Shown piece after piece: positions 26,813 to 35,565 of a stretch of 64,000 nt of DNA. The position numbers and the translations under genes were made by a program. Location: positions 2,328,001 through 2,392,000 of the forward strand of contig NZ_CP133548.1 in the NCBI RefSeq assembly GCF_031198435.1, written 5' to 3'. Numbering within the stretch: position 1 is the stretch's first letter; every line of letters starts with the position of its first letter. The DNA is from Pleionea litopenaei (GTDB taxonomy: Bacteria > Pseudomonadota > Gammaproteobacteria > Enterobacterales > Kangiellaceae). The notes under the pieces were generated by a model. That model was not told where the DNA came from, searched no databases, and saw only the letters and a list, made by a program, of their open reading frames with translations.

Positions 26813-28312
26813 TTAAGAACTAGCCTCCAATACCTGCTTGCGAGCAATGTGAAAAGTTTCGGTGGTTTTTTCACATGGCTGTTCGGTCATTCGACTCACC
26901 ACAAGAGTCACAACTGTACTTACAATAAATCCAGGAACTATTTCATAGAGCACTGAACTTAACGCTTTACCATCGTCTAGAACGGGAGCGTAGATCCAAA
27001 ACAATACGGTAACAACGCCGGCTACGATTCCCGCTACAGCCCCCGCATGGGTCATTCGCGACCAGAATAAGCTGAGTAAAACTAACGGACCAAATGCTGC
27101 GCCGAAACCCGCCCAAGCATTACTCACTAACGACAAGATACTGTTTGAACGATCAAGTGCCAGCAGCGTTGCAACCAGAGCTACCGCAAATACACCGATA
27201 CGTCCAATGGTGACCATGGTTTTCTGATCGACCTCTTTCTTTGCAAAAGCTCGATACATATCTTCCGTCAATGAACTAGACGACACCAACAACTGCGAAG
27301 AAATCGTACTCATGATTGCAGCTAGAATCGCTGCCATTAAGAAACCACTGATTAACGGATTAAATAAAATTTCTGAAAACACGATAAAAATGGTCTCGGG
27401 ATCTTCGAGCTGCAATCCAGTCTTATTAACGTAGGCAACGCCAACCAACCCTGTTGCTAAAGCACCAATGATGGTGACGGTCATCCAACTCATGCCAATA
27501 TTACGAGCAATTGAAATGTCTTTAATTGACCGAATCGCCATAAACCGAACGATAATGTGAGGCTGCCCAAAATAGCCAAGCCCCCAAGCTAACGAAGAGA
27601 CGACACCTAAGACGGTAAGCTCCCCTAACATCTCTGAGATAGGGTCAATGGTCTGAGCGGCGGTGTTGAGCAGTTCAGTTCCATTGTTAAACGTTTGGTA
27701 GGCTACGATCGGCACTAGAATAAGCGCTACGAACATAATGCAGCCCTGTACAAAGTCCGTCATGCTCACGGCAAGAAACCCACCTAACAAAGTATAGGCA
27801 ACAACCACTCCCACGGTCACGACAAGACCTATCTCGTAGCTTAAACCAAAGGCCGACTCAAATAATTTTCCACCGGCAACAATTCCAGCGGAGGTATATA
27901 ACGTGAAAAACAAAATAATCACGGTCGCCGTTACGATTCGAACTGGCGAATTTTTACGATTAAAACGTTTATCGAAGAAATCGGGTAACGTTAGCGCATC
28001 GTCCGCCACTTCGGTGTAAGCGCGCAAACGAGGGGCAACGAAGAGATAGTTACACAGTGCACCGATCAATAGACCAAGCGCTATCCACATAGTGTCGTAA
28101 CCCATTACAAACATTGCGCCTGGTAATCCCATCAGCATCCATCCACTCATATCTGAAGCACCCGCAGACAAAGCGGTTACCTGTGGACTCACTGCTCGCC
28201 CTCCCAAAATGAAACCAGACAAATCAGAAGTCGAATTACGATAGGCAAACAATCCTATCGCAAGCATAGCGAGGAAATAAATCGCGAGAGAAATATAACT
28301 TTCAGTCGGCAT
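26813..28312 (-). CDS. putP: Sodium/proline symporter PutP
   Basis: 499 residues of the solute:sodium symporter family with ~13 membrane helices. SAGASDMSGWMLMGLPG near the N-terminus is the PutP hallmark; GYFGQPHIIVRFMAIRS and STISSQLLVSSSSLTEDMYR (Na-site Ser/Thr region) fit as well. It imports proline with sodium. Its place two bases before proB, in one operon with proBA, joins uptake and synthesis, suggesting proline as a compatible solute rather than as a carbon source (inference). No putA is present here. Confidence 0.96.
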   Translation of the reverse strand: MPTESYISLAIYFLAMLAIGLFAYRNSTSDLSGFILGGRAVSPQVTALSAGASDMSGWMLMGLPGAMFVMGYDTMWIALGLLIGALCNYLFVAPRLRAYTEVADDALTLPDFFDKRFNRKNSPVRIVTATVIILFFTLYTSAGIVAGGKLFESAFGLSYEIGLVVTVGVVVAYTLLGGFLAVSMTDFVQGCIMFVALILVPIVAYQTFNNGTELLNTAAQTIDPISEMLGELTVLGVVSSLAWGLGYFGQPHIIVRFMAIRSIKDISIARNIGMSWMTVTIIGALATGLVGVAYVNKTGLQLEDPETIFIVFSEILFNPLISGFLMAAILAAIMSTISSQLLVSSSSLTEDMYRAFAKKEVDQKTMVTIGRIGVFAVALVATLLALDRSNSILSLVSNAWAGFGAAFGPLVLLSLFWSRMTHAGAVAGIVAGVVTVLFWIYAPVLDDGKALSSVLYEIVPGFIVSTVVTLVVSRMTEQPCEKTTETFHIARKQVLEASS

Positions 28313-28314
28313 AT

Positions 28315-28515
28315 TTAAACATTTCCTTTTTTATCGTTTGAATTTAAACCCAAAACTTTTCGCTTGAGCCATGGAAAAACATACAAAGACAAAATCAGCA
28401 TCAGGCACAACCAGCCGATCAGGTCACTCAATCGACGCCGCCACGATTTACCAAGAATGACCCTTCTCCACCAATTAGGAAAAGTCTCACGCGTTGGAAT
28501 TGGCTTATTTTGCAT
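28315..28515 (-). CDS. Small membrane protein, first gene of proline operon
   Basis: 66 residues from ATG 28515 (a TTG at 28533 would add six): a basic, Trp/Arg-rich front (WWRRVILGKSWRRR), one hydrophobic helix (~32-50) and a short polar tail. It ends two bases before putP, so it is translated with it. Single-helix proteins next to sodium symporters are sometimes accessory subunits; that role is a guess here. No clear ribosome-binding site. Confidence 0.65.
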   Translation of the reverse strand: MQNKPIPTRETFPNWWRRVILGKSWRRRLSDLIGWLCLMLILSLYVFPWLKRKVLGLNSNDKKGNV

Positions 28516-28589
28516 TGAACTATCGGGCTTCAATCTCAGTTGACGAGGGCGTTTGAGGCCCTCTCGCTAACCAAAAATGTTGCACCGCC

Positions 28590-28678
28590 TTAATTAGTTT
28601 GACCTAGAATGGTTTGAATACTAATTAATTTTCGTGTATTTTTCAACCTATAGCGCTATAAACTTAGCTTTAATTAGT
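28590..28678. promoter_or_regulatory. Inverted/direct TTAATTAGT repeats between proline operon and marR
   Basis: TTAATTAGT at 28590 and its exact inverse ACTAATTAA at 28620 are 21 bases apart; a third TTAATTAGT is at 28670. Between them lies a 12-bp palindrome TATAGCGCTATA (28649-28660). The set occupies the gap of divergent promoters (28516-28793) and could be MarR operator sites. Confidence 0.55.
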
Positions 28679-28793
28679 GTTTTTACATCAATCAAGGCGC
28701 AATAAAGACAATATTATCATTTGATGTCTAACTATATTCTTAAAGTAAAATAGATTATAGGCAGGCTTTTCGATCAATCTACGGGAGTTGTGA

Positions 28794-29357
28794 ATGCAAG
28801 AATCAGGCAGTCGATTGAACAATGAGACCTCTGATAAAACCGTTTCTAAGCCTCAGTCCGCGCCGAACGCTTTCGGAAATCGCCGTTACTTGGATTTATT
28901 GATCGCTCTAAGAAAGATTATTCGCGCAATCGATCTTTATTCGAAAAAGATCAGCAAAGACACCGGGCTCACCGGCCCTCAACTGATGGTACTTAACGAA
29001 ATCCAACTGCATGACAGCATTATGGTAAAGCAGCTCGCCGACAATATTAATTTAAGTCCAGCCACGGTAACCAGTATCTTAGATCGACTTGAAGATAAGT
29101 CATTAGTAGAAAGGCAGCGTTCTAAGTCGGACAAGCGTCGGCTAAAGCTGCACCTCACACCGACTGGCGAAGCAATCTTAGAGAAGGCGCCACAGCTTCT
29201 GCAACACCACTTTATTCAACGTTTTGAAGCCCTTGAACAGTGGGAGCAAAGTCAAATGCTGGCGAATGTTCAGCATATTGCAACCATGATGGATGCCGAG
29301 AACATTGATGCATCGCCACTACTCGACCTTTCCGAGCTACCCTATTCAGCAAAATGA
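28794..29357 (+). CDS. MarR family transcriptional regulator
   Basis: 187 residues. A polar N-terminal extension (~1-28) precedes a MarR domain with TGPQLMVLNEIQ, VKQLADNINLSPATVTSILDRLEDKSLVERQRSKSDKR (winged helix and wing) and LTPTGEAIL. GGGAG six bases before ATG 28794 marks the start. Divergent from the putP-proBA operon with shared repeats in between, so control of osmotic or proline genes is likely; EctR, a MarR protein controlling ectoine genes in other bacteria, is a precedent. Ligand unknown. Confidence 0.92.
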   Translation: MQESGSRLNNETSDKTVSKPQSAPNAFGNRRYLDLLIALRKIIRAIDLYSKKISKDTGLTGPQLMVLNEIQLHDSIMVKQLADNINLSPATVTSILDRLEDKSLVERQRSKSDKRRLKLHLTPTGEAILEKAPQLLQHHFIQRFEALEQWEQSQMLANVQHIATMMDAENIDASPLLDLSELPYSAK

Positions 29358-29837
29358 GACTCAATGTTCGATCAACATCACCGTTCTAACGCTTTAGAAA
29401 TCACTGAATTGCAACCTTTCAAAAGGTTATAACGCACCAATTTACTGCATAAAAACGTGTTGCATTGCGCGAAATAAGTGCAGTTAAAATCCTTTTCGAA
29501 AACTGGACCAGCGTTTGAATTCTATATATGAGATTACACTTAACCCTCTGTTTTTTAGTTACTTTCATATGGTATGAGGACAGACCAGAGGCACCCTCCA
29601 GCGTTTAAATCTCATCTTTTTGTGAATATTCACAATATTTAAAGAATTTCTTAGCGTGCTATTCCCCTTCTTGTCATTTGACGCGTGTCTCGGCCCAAAT
29701 TGTTTGATCATCGAGAGCTGTTTGTCATGAACTGACAGGGAGTCAGATAGGGTTTAAGGATCAGTAACCGTTCGTGATTTAAATCATGAAAATTCGATTC
29801 GTGCGAGTCACCCAATGAACAATCAAAAGGGGGATTT
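29358..29837. other. Intergenic region upstream of lipase
   Basis: No coding sequence is supported in these 480 bases. The only clear elements are a perfect 14-bp palindrome TGTGAATATTCACA at 29621-29634, about 200 bp before the lipase start, and two CCAGCGTTT copies (29507 and 29597 area). The promoter of the lipase operon must lie here. Confidence 0.5.
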
Positions 29838-30695
29838 ATGCGAAGAACTTTATCGCTTGCAGCGCTATTGTGTGCGCTTACTTGGGGCGTCGTCAGTGCC
29901 AATACTGGCGTAGCTTTAGTTCACGGTACCGGACAACAGTCCGACGCCTACAACGACTACTGGAAATCAGGTTTTGTTGAATCGGTTCGACAAGGTCTGA
30001 GTAACTCATCCAATCTTCTTGTCGTTAATTGCAACTTTGAAAAATACATGTGGGACGACGCAGCAGCTGGCTGCTTGACAGGACAGTTACACAACTTCAT
30101 CACCAGTAAAAATATCGACGATCTCGTGGTAATCACCCACTCAAATGGTGGTAACGTGATGCGCTGGATCTTGTCTAACCCAACTTGGGATTCTCGATAC
30201 CCAACCATCATCAACAATATTCGCTGGGTGAATGCCGTTGCAGCATCAAGCAAAGGTACACCGCTAGCCGATGCCGTTATGCAAGGTAACGTGTTCGAAC
30301 AATCACTTGGTTGGTTACTTGGTTATAAATCTGACGCCGTACGCCAACAACAAGTCAGTTGGATGGAATACTACAACGGCAGTTGGTTACTCGGTACATC
30401 GGGTCGTCCAGCGCTTCCAACCGGATTCTGGAATATCGTAGGAACGGACGTTGAATCAGCGATATGGGACTCTGACAGTTACTGCGGTGGCTACCTCGAA
30501 AATGTTGGATTAGAAACCACCCAAAACTGGTTAAATAGCTGCTCTGATGGCTTTTTGAATTGTAGCTCGCAAAATGGCGCTGGCACCTTATGGTTTAACG
30601 ATACCGATCGTACTCGCGGAGACGAACCATTGAGTCACAATCAAAGTCGACGTCAGTGTTTCAACCTTGATGTTATTTTAAGAAACGACCTATAA
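29838..30695 (+). CDS. Secreted lipase/esterase (alpha/beta hydrolase)
   Basis: 285 residues. A signal peptide (~1-21, ending VSA) is followed by VALVHGTGQQSDAY, the oxyanion HG region, and the nucleophile elbow THSNGG (first Gly of GxSxG replaced by Thr, as in some lipases). Seven Cys after the signal suggest disulfides. The catalytic His is probably in EPLSHNQSRRQ near the end. It should hydrolyse lipid or ester substrates outside the cell. GGGGG lies just before the ATG. The next gene starts 11 bases later and is surely co-transcribed. Confidence 0.82.
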   Translation: MRRTLSLAALLCALTWGVVSANTGVALVHGTGQQSDAYNDYWKSGFVESVRQGLSNSSNLLVVNCNFEKYMWDDAAAGCLTGQLHNFITSKNIDDLVVITHSNGGNVMRWILSNPTWDSRYPTIINNIRWVNAVAASSKGTPLADAVMQGNVFEQSLGWLLGYKSDAVRQQQVSWMEYYNGSWLLGTSGRPALPTGFWNIVGTDVESAIWDSDSYCGGYLENVGLETTQNWLNSCSDGFLNCSSQNGAGTLWFNDTDRTRGDEPLSHNQSRRQCFNLDVILRNDL

Positions 30696-30706
30696 GGAGC
30701 GAGCAG

Positions 30707-31870
30707 ATGAAATTAACTACCTTAACACTTCTCATCGCCACGAGTCTTAGCGGTTCGTTAATGGCTGATACCAGTAAAAAAGCCATTCCGACCAAGGCGA
30801 CCACTCACAAAGTTTCCGCTCCGTCGATGGCCAACAAAAGCACCGAAGCGGTGAGCTTTACACAACAGCTCGATCCAGACTTAGACGTAGCACTCGGCGT
30901 TAAAGGGCTATCGGTCGTCAGTAAAAGTTACTATCAAGAAGTCTCTGGACGCGAATTAAAACAAGGTGTTTCACTCAACACCGCAGGCACGGCAGCGGTT
31001 ATTCGTGTAACGCCGGTGAAAACTTTGGTTCAAGGTAAAGCCATTACACCGGCAGTTATTGAGCCAGATGATCTTGAGTTAACCGGTGCAAGTGGCAACT
31101 TCAATGTGAACAAGTCGGGTATGGCAATCAAAGCGAACAGCGATCAACTGAGTAATACCCATCCAGGCATCTTTAAAAACACTGCCGCTTTTGTCATCGA
31201 TGAAGGTATGGGCAAGGGCAACTTTGCGCTAAAAACCAACCGAGGCGTTGCAGATAACGATCGCTATTTAATTCATGTTTTCGATAAGAATAGTGATGTG
31301 AATTTATCTTTAAAAACTGACCGCCCAGCTTTTGCGGATCAAGACACGTTAGTCGTCAGTGTCAACTTAGCGGGAGCCTCATTCAAAACTGGCTCAAACA
31401 ACGCAACATTAATTTCACCAGATGGTCGTCAATTTCCAATGTCGCTTGCCAATGGAAAACAAGGCGTGGAAGCAAAAATTGCACTGACCATGGATACTTC
31501 ACGTGAACCCGGTGAATTATGGAAAGTCGTCTTAAACAGTGAAAGCAAAGAAGGTATTCCACGCACTGCTGAACTTGCGGTTGATATTCACCAAAAAACG
31601 GCCAGTATATCGAACCACAAATTCGCTAAGGGTAATCTGAGCGTTACTATCAATGTAAACGAAGCGGGCCGCTATGAGTTACGGGGTTGGATGTTTTCGC
31701 AACTCGGAAAGCGAACCGAGCCGAAAGCCGTTCAGTACTATGCGAAGTGGTTTGAGCCAGGGCAACATCAAATCAATATTCCGATTGGCGCAAAAAACGC
31801 CACCGGTATTGTACTCAAACAATTGCAGTTATTAGATCAGTCTCGTTTGGCAGTGTTAGAGACTCAGTAG
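30707..31870 (+). CDS. Exported protein co-transcribed with lipase (possibly DUF4785-like)
   Basis: 387 residues with a signal peptide (~1-20, LMA). The remainder is beta-rich, without Cys, and looks like two or three immunoglobulin-like domains (NRGVADNDRYLIHVFDKNS, VVSVNLAGASFKTG, GRYELRGWMFSQLG). I associate the pattern with DUF4785, with modest confidence; the function is unknown. A strong AAGGAG seven bases upstream and the 11-bp gap tie it to the lipase; foldase, carrier or substrate-binding roles are guesses. A strong terminator follows. Confidence 0.75.
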   Translation: MKLTTLTLLIATSLSGSLMADTSKKAIPTKATTHKVSAPSMANKSTEAVSFTQQLDPDLDVALGVKGLSVVSKSYYQEVSGRELKQGVSLNTAGTAAVIRVTPVKTLVQGKAITPAVIEPDDLELTGASGNFNVNKSGMAIKANSDQLSNTHPGIFKNTAAFVIDEGMGKGNFALKTNRGVADNDRYLIHVFDKNSDVNLSLKTDRPAFADQDTLVVSVNLAGASFKTGSNNATLISPDGRQFPMSLANGKQGVEAKIALTMDTSREPGELWKVVLNSESKEGIPRTAELAVDIHQKTASISNHKFAKGNLSVTINVNEAGRYELRGWMFSQLGKRTEPKAVQYYAKWFEPGQHQINIPIGAKNATGIVLKQLQLLDQSRLAVLETQ

Positions 31871-31893
31871 TTAGATACTTTAACTATCTAAAT

Positions 31894-31926
31894 AAAAAGA
31901 GCGCATATGCGCTCTTTTTTTTATTT
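31894..31926 (+). terminator. Rho-independent terminator of lipase operon
   Basis: A GAGCGCAT/ATGCGCTC stem (31899-31914), extended by flanking A/T pairs, followed by nine T (31914-31922). It lies 24 bases after the stop. The A-run on the other side makes it possibly bidirectional. Confidence 0.93.
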
Positions 31927-32082
31927 TTCCTCTCAGTTACAAAGGTCCAGAAATAAAGACTGGATACTGATCATCTGACAATACTTAACCACTCAATATA
32001 TTTCATTTTAAGCCCTATACTATTTAAACGTTCTTCTATTTAAGGAATCTCTTTTTAGAAATCTTTCTTAAGACATATTTTG

Positions 32083-32493
32083 TTAAGAATACTGCGCAAA
32101 CACTTCTTCCCCGGTCATATTCTTGGTTTGATTAGCAAACTCATAGTAGGTTGGCTTTTCATCAATAAATATCTGATGATCAAATTCGAGGTTAGCTATA
32201 TTGTTAAACAAACCCACCGGCATGATAAATTGACCCGTTTGAAGCAATTTATAAAACAAGTGAGTGCCACATTGCCCACAAAACCCTCGCTCAGCCCACT
32301 CGGAAGAGGCAAAACTTTTTACATGCTGCTCTCCGCTAAACTCGACCTCTGTGTGACAGTCAACAGCGAGTAAAGGACCACCGCCCCACCGACGACACAT
32401 TGAGCAGTGGCAAGCGCCCACCTTTGTATCCACTTGCTGAACCGATACCGTGACTGCGCCACAAAGACAATGTCCTTTGATTGATTGTGTCAT
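32083..32493 (-). CDS. GFA family zinc protein
   Basis: 136 residues with the full set of zinc-binding Cys of the glutathione-dependent formaldehyde-activating (GFA/CENP-V) fold: GHCLCGAV, ACHCSMCRRW and RGFCGQCGTHLFY. Members scavenge formaldehyde as the glutathione adduct or have unknown roles, and most are annotated only by fold. GGAGG six bases before ATG 32493 gives a firm start. Monocistronic and convergent with the lipase operon. Confidence 0.92.
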   Translation of the reverse strand: MTQSIKGHCLCGAVTVSVQQVDTKVGACHCSMCRRWGGGPLLAVDCHTEVEFSGEQHVKSFASSEWAERGFCGQCGTHLFYKLLQTGQFIMPVGLFNNIANLEFDHQIFIDEKPTYYEFANQTKNMTGEEVFAQYS

Positions 32494-33004
32494 TTTGAGC
32501 CTCCGAGTTGTTAATACATTACGACCTACTCTTCTACACGAACAAGAATTATTTAGAAAAGTCCTTCAAATGATTCAAATCACCTTAGAGTAAGAAAGCT
32601 AATTTATAATGGGAACTCGCAAATACCTCAACAGAAATCTATAAGACAATCTCGAACTGATAATAAAATTGCGACAAAAAATGTCTAAACCAATGTGCTT
32701 CGAGTCATTAGTCTTCTCACCTTCTGTGTAAATTAAAACTTTTTTTGCAGTTTTAACGACCAAAGAGGCAGGTATCGCGGTTTGGCAATGTAAATTTGAG
32801 CCTGCTCTTTCAAATCATCGCGGAATTTTACACTGCAGATTCATACCAATGTTTAATAAAACACCCCTTGCGAGGCATTAATGCGACTTATCAGTTAGGC
32901 CGATTTCCAGTTTATGAATAAGTTCGATCGTTAAACCACTAAGGGACCATAAATCGAAAGTAATTATGTTTCGCTCACGTACAAAAAAACAAACAAGGAA
33001 CACA
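32494..33004. other. Intergenic region, no gene seen
   Basis: This 511-base AT-rich stretch between two divergent genes has no supportable reading frame. The only structures are a weak AAAACT/AGTTTT inverted repeat near 32739-32760 and presumed promoters on either side. Confidence 0.4.
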
Positions 33005-34489
33005 ATGAAAAAACATAACGTTACAGAATTTCCGTTCAGTCATACCTCATTCATCAAGCGCTTAAAAAATGGTGCTTTTTGGAAAACATTTCTTATTGGA
33101 ACGCTTCTGCATATTCCACTTATACTTTCCGGCTGCTCGGAACCCGAGTCCTCGAACCGAATTGAAAGCAAGGAAACGTTATCAGAGGAACAAATCAACA
33201 ATCCAAAGCTGCCAACTGAAAACTCGGTCGAAATGCAGTCGCTTGTTGAACGACTGAATAAAGTCGTTACCTTGGCAAAGTCAAAAAAAGACTTTATGGG
33301 AAATATTGCCATTATGGCGAATGGGAACGTAATTTATCAGCAGTCAATTGGTCTCGATAGTATTGAGCAGAAAAAAGTATCGACCGTAAATTCGCGCTAT
33401 CGCATTGGTTCAGTCTCAAAAACTTACACGGCAGTTTTGATATTACTCGCGGTCGAAGAAGGAAAGTTATCGCTAGACGATACTCTAGAGAAATATTATC
33501 CGATGATTCACAATGCCAGTAAAATTACCATTCGAGATCTGCTTCAGCATAGCAGTGGTATTCCTAGCTACAGTAAAGATGAAGACTTTTTCCAATACTA
33601 TACAAAAGCACATACTCGAGAAGAGATGCTTGATAAATTTAGTTTTTATCGTAGCGATTTTACTCCACAGTCAAAAGGCGAGTACAGCAACACTAACTAC
33701 TATTTGCTTGGGTTAATACTAGAGAGTATTTATCAGCAGCCTTACTCTGAACTAATTTCAGATAAAATCGCCAAGCCACTTAAGCTTTTCAATACTTATG
33801 AAGGCAATCAAATGCAAATTTCCAACAATGAAAGTTTACCTTACCATTTTTCTGACAAAGGCTGGGAGCAAACACCTCAAGCACATTCTTCGGTTACACT
33901 AGGTGCAGGCTCGCTTGTATCAACTGCTATCGATGTTGCCTCTTTTTATCACGCCTTGTTTAATGGGCAGTTACTCGATGACGACAACCTTCAGAACATG
34001 CTGACAGTAAAAAATAACTTTGGACTGGGTCTTGTGCCTTATACATTATCGAATCGCCAAGGGTATGGTCATCGTGGGACCATTGATGCTTACAAAGTCA
34101 CCGCCATTCACTTTCCTGCGGATAATGTTACCTTGGTGGTCACTTCAAATGCCTCAAATGACAATATTAATAGCTTATATCAACAGCTACTCAAAGCCTA
34201 CTTTAACGATTCAAAGATAGACATCACCGTTGCAACTCTTGAAAAGTTTGTTGGACGATATGTCGACATTAAAGATCCATCAAGCGAAGCGCACTTTGAA
34301 CGGTCAGGATCAACATTAGTGCACGTTATTCAAAATGAGTTTCGTACCGATTTAACCTATCAAGGCAATGGTAAATTCTTGTTTGAACAAATGTATGGGC
34401 CGTCCATTCTTTTTACATTTTCAGAAGATGGTAGCCGCTTGCTCTTTGAGCAGGGGGACTACAAGGGCACCTATAAAAAAATAAAATAG
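33005..34489 (+). CDS. Beta-lactamase-fold serine hydrolase, lipoprotein
   Basis: 494 residues from ATG 33005 (AAGGA five bases upstream; an ATG at 32966 is weaker). Hydrophobic segment and lipobox LILSGC near residue 43, so it is membrane anchored. The class C/PBP4-type catalytic set is complete: SVSK in RIGSVSKTYTAV, YSN in GEYSNTNYYLLG and HRG in GYGHRGTI. The C-terminal ~100 residues form the extra beta domain seen in many such enzymes. D-amino-peptidase, esterase or beta-lactamase activity are all possible; the sequence does not decide. Confidence 0.88.
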   Translation: MKKHNVTEFPFSHTSFIKRLKNGAFWKTFLIGTLLHIPLILSGCSEPESSNRIESKETLSEEQINNPKLPTENSVEMQSLVERLNKVVTLAKSKKDFMGNIAIMANGNVIYQQSIGLDSIEQKKVSTVNSRYRIGSVSKTYTAVLILLAVEEGKLSLDDTLEKYYPMIHNASKITIRDLLQHSSGIPSYSKDEDFFQYYTKAHTREEMLDKFSFYRSDFTPQSKGEYSNTNYYLLGLILESIYQQPYSELISDKIAKPLKLFNTYEGNQMQISNNESLPYHFSDKGWEQTPQAHSSVTLGAGSLVSTAIDVASFYHALFNGQLLDDDNLQNMLTVKNNFGLGLVPYTLSNRQGYGHRGTIDAYKVTAIHFPADNVTLVVTSNASNDNINSLYQQLLKAYFNDSKIDITVATLEKFVGRYVDIKDPSSEAHFERSGSTLVHVIQNEFRTDLTYQGNGKFLFEQMYGPSILFTFSEDGSRLLFEQGDYKGTYKKIK

Positions 34490-34714
34490 TTCTAAACCAA
34501 TAAGCGCGGGTGAAAAATACCTCAATCGATGGTGCTGGTGCTGTTTATGTATTTGAGTCAAATTAGCAATCGAAATTATAGTTGGTAATCACAAAATGGT
34601 GCGGGTTGCTTTTCGCTCCCGCATACAACTAGAATAATTTTCAACTAATCTTTTACTCGCGGTTAACTTAATTCGCCCCTTCTTCTAGCCAAGTTGAACG
34701 ACAGGAAATAGGAT

Positions 34715-35068
34715 ATGACTCATTTACGCAAGCACTCACAGAAAAGCTCGATAAGCTATCGAACGACTTTTGCGTTTTGCATTACCTTATCACTCGTTGG
34801 TTGCGATATACTAAATCCCAAAGTCACTGCTAAGGAGATAAAATCTAACTTGATTAAAACTTGCGGTAAAACTGATTCTAGTTGCATTTCTGACGTCGAA
34901 AACCAGTTTCCATTTTGTAACCAACGATACCAAAATGATTGGCGACTTTATCTAAAGGCAAACATTCAAAATCAAGAACGATTTCTTCAAAGTTACTTAG
35001 ATAATCTCTATAGCTGTATTGTTGATGAAAAAGGTAACGCTTATTTTAGTACTGTTGAATTACCTTAA
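34715..35068 (+). CDS. Small hypothetical lipoprotein
   Basis: 117 residues. A basic N-region, hydrophobic stretch and lipobox LSLVGC at ~26-31 predict a lipoprotein. The mature part has five further Cys (KTCGKTDSSC, FPFCNQRY, LYSCIV), which may form disulfides in the periplasm. CAGGAA eight bases before ATG supports translation. No family recognised and no partner gene. Confidence 0.7.
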   Translation: MTHLRKHSQKSSISYRTTFAFCITLSLVGCDILNPKVTAKEIKSNLIKTCGKTDSSCISDVENQFPFCNQRYQNDWRLYLKANIQNQERFLQSYLDNLYSCIVDEKGNAYFSTVELP

Positions 35069-35233
35069 CTTTGGAATAAATAATTTAGGTGACATCATTT
35101 ACAACCCATAAAGCCATAGACCTTTGTGGCTCATCGGTAAGCTTGCGTTAAATAACCTTGTTCATTGACGACTTATTTTAGAAGCAGCCATAATTGAATC
35201 AGCATAAACAGCTGAACAAGTACCTCGAAGGTC

Positions 35234-35453
35234 TTAATGTTCAAATTCAACTATTTCTAATATCTTACTGGCCTTCTCGAAGTGATCCAACTGATGTGTT
35301 TCTATCCACCAGCGGGCTGCTTCCATTAAAACTTCAGGCTGATCATTCTTATTTTAAAAAAAAGCATAGAAAGACACATCCACATCCTTCCCTTTTTTTG
35401 CTAATTTTTTGCTCACATACTTCAATAATCTTCGCTCGTATCTCTTTACGCAA
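35234..35453 (-). pseudogene. Decayed small gene (possibly DUF6500-like)
   Basis: Read on the minus strand from TTG 35453 the frame gives RKEIRAKIIEVCEQKISKK. Dropping one A from a seven-A run (T-run at 35393-35399) restores GKDVDVSFYAFF, then an in-frame TAA at 35354-35356, then NKNDQPEVLMEAARWWIETH and LDHFEKASKILEIVEFEH to a stop at 35234. The continuous protein-like sequence across two lesions marks a former ~72-residue gene. The pattern SFYAFF...DPELLMEAATWW resembles DUF6500 proteins as I remember them; the family call is uncertain. Nothing else is seen in the 497-base gap 35069-35565. Confidence 0.7.
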
Positions 35454-35565
35454 AATATAATTCCTTGATCGGCAGATAGCTATCACTTGCTCATTAAGCG
35501 ATGTATTGTAAACGCGAAAAGTAATGAACTCATAAAACTGAATTAACCAAGAATATTTATCTTAG

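Noticed and set aside
29621-29634. CRP site upstream of the lipase
   Set aside because: TGTGA and TCACA are separated by four bases instead of six; kept only as an unassigned palindrome.
35194-35460. 88-codon plus-strand frame
   Set aside because: It is the opposite strand of the decayed gene at 35234-35453, starts with TTG and has no ribosome-binding site.
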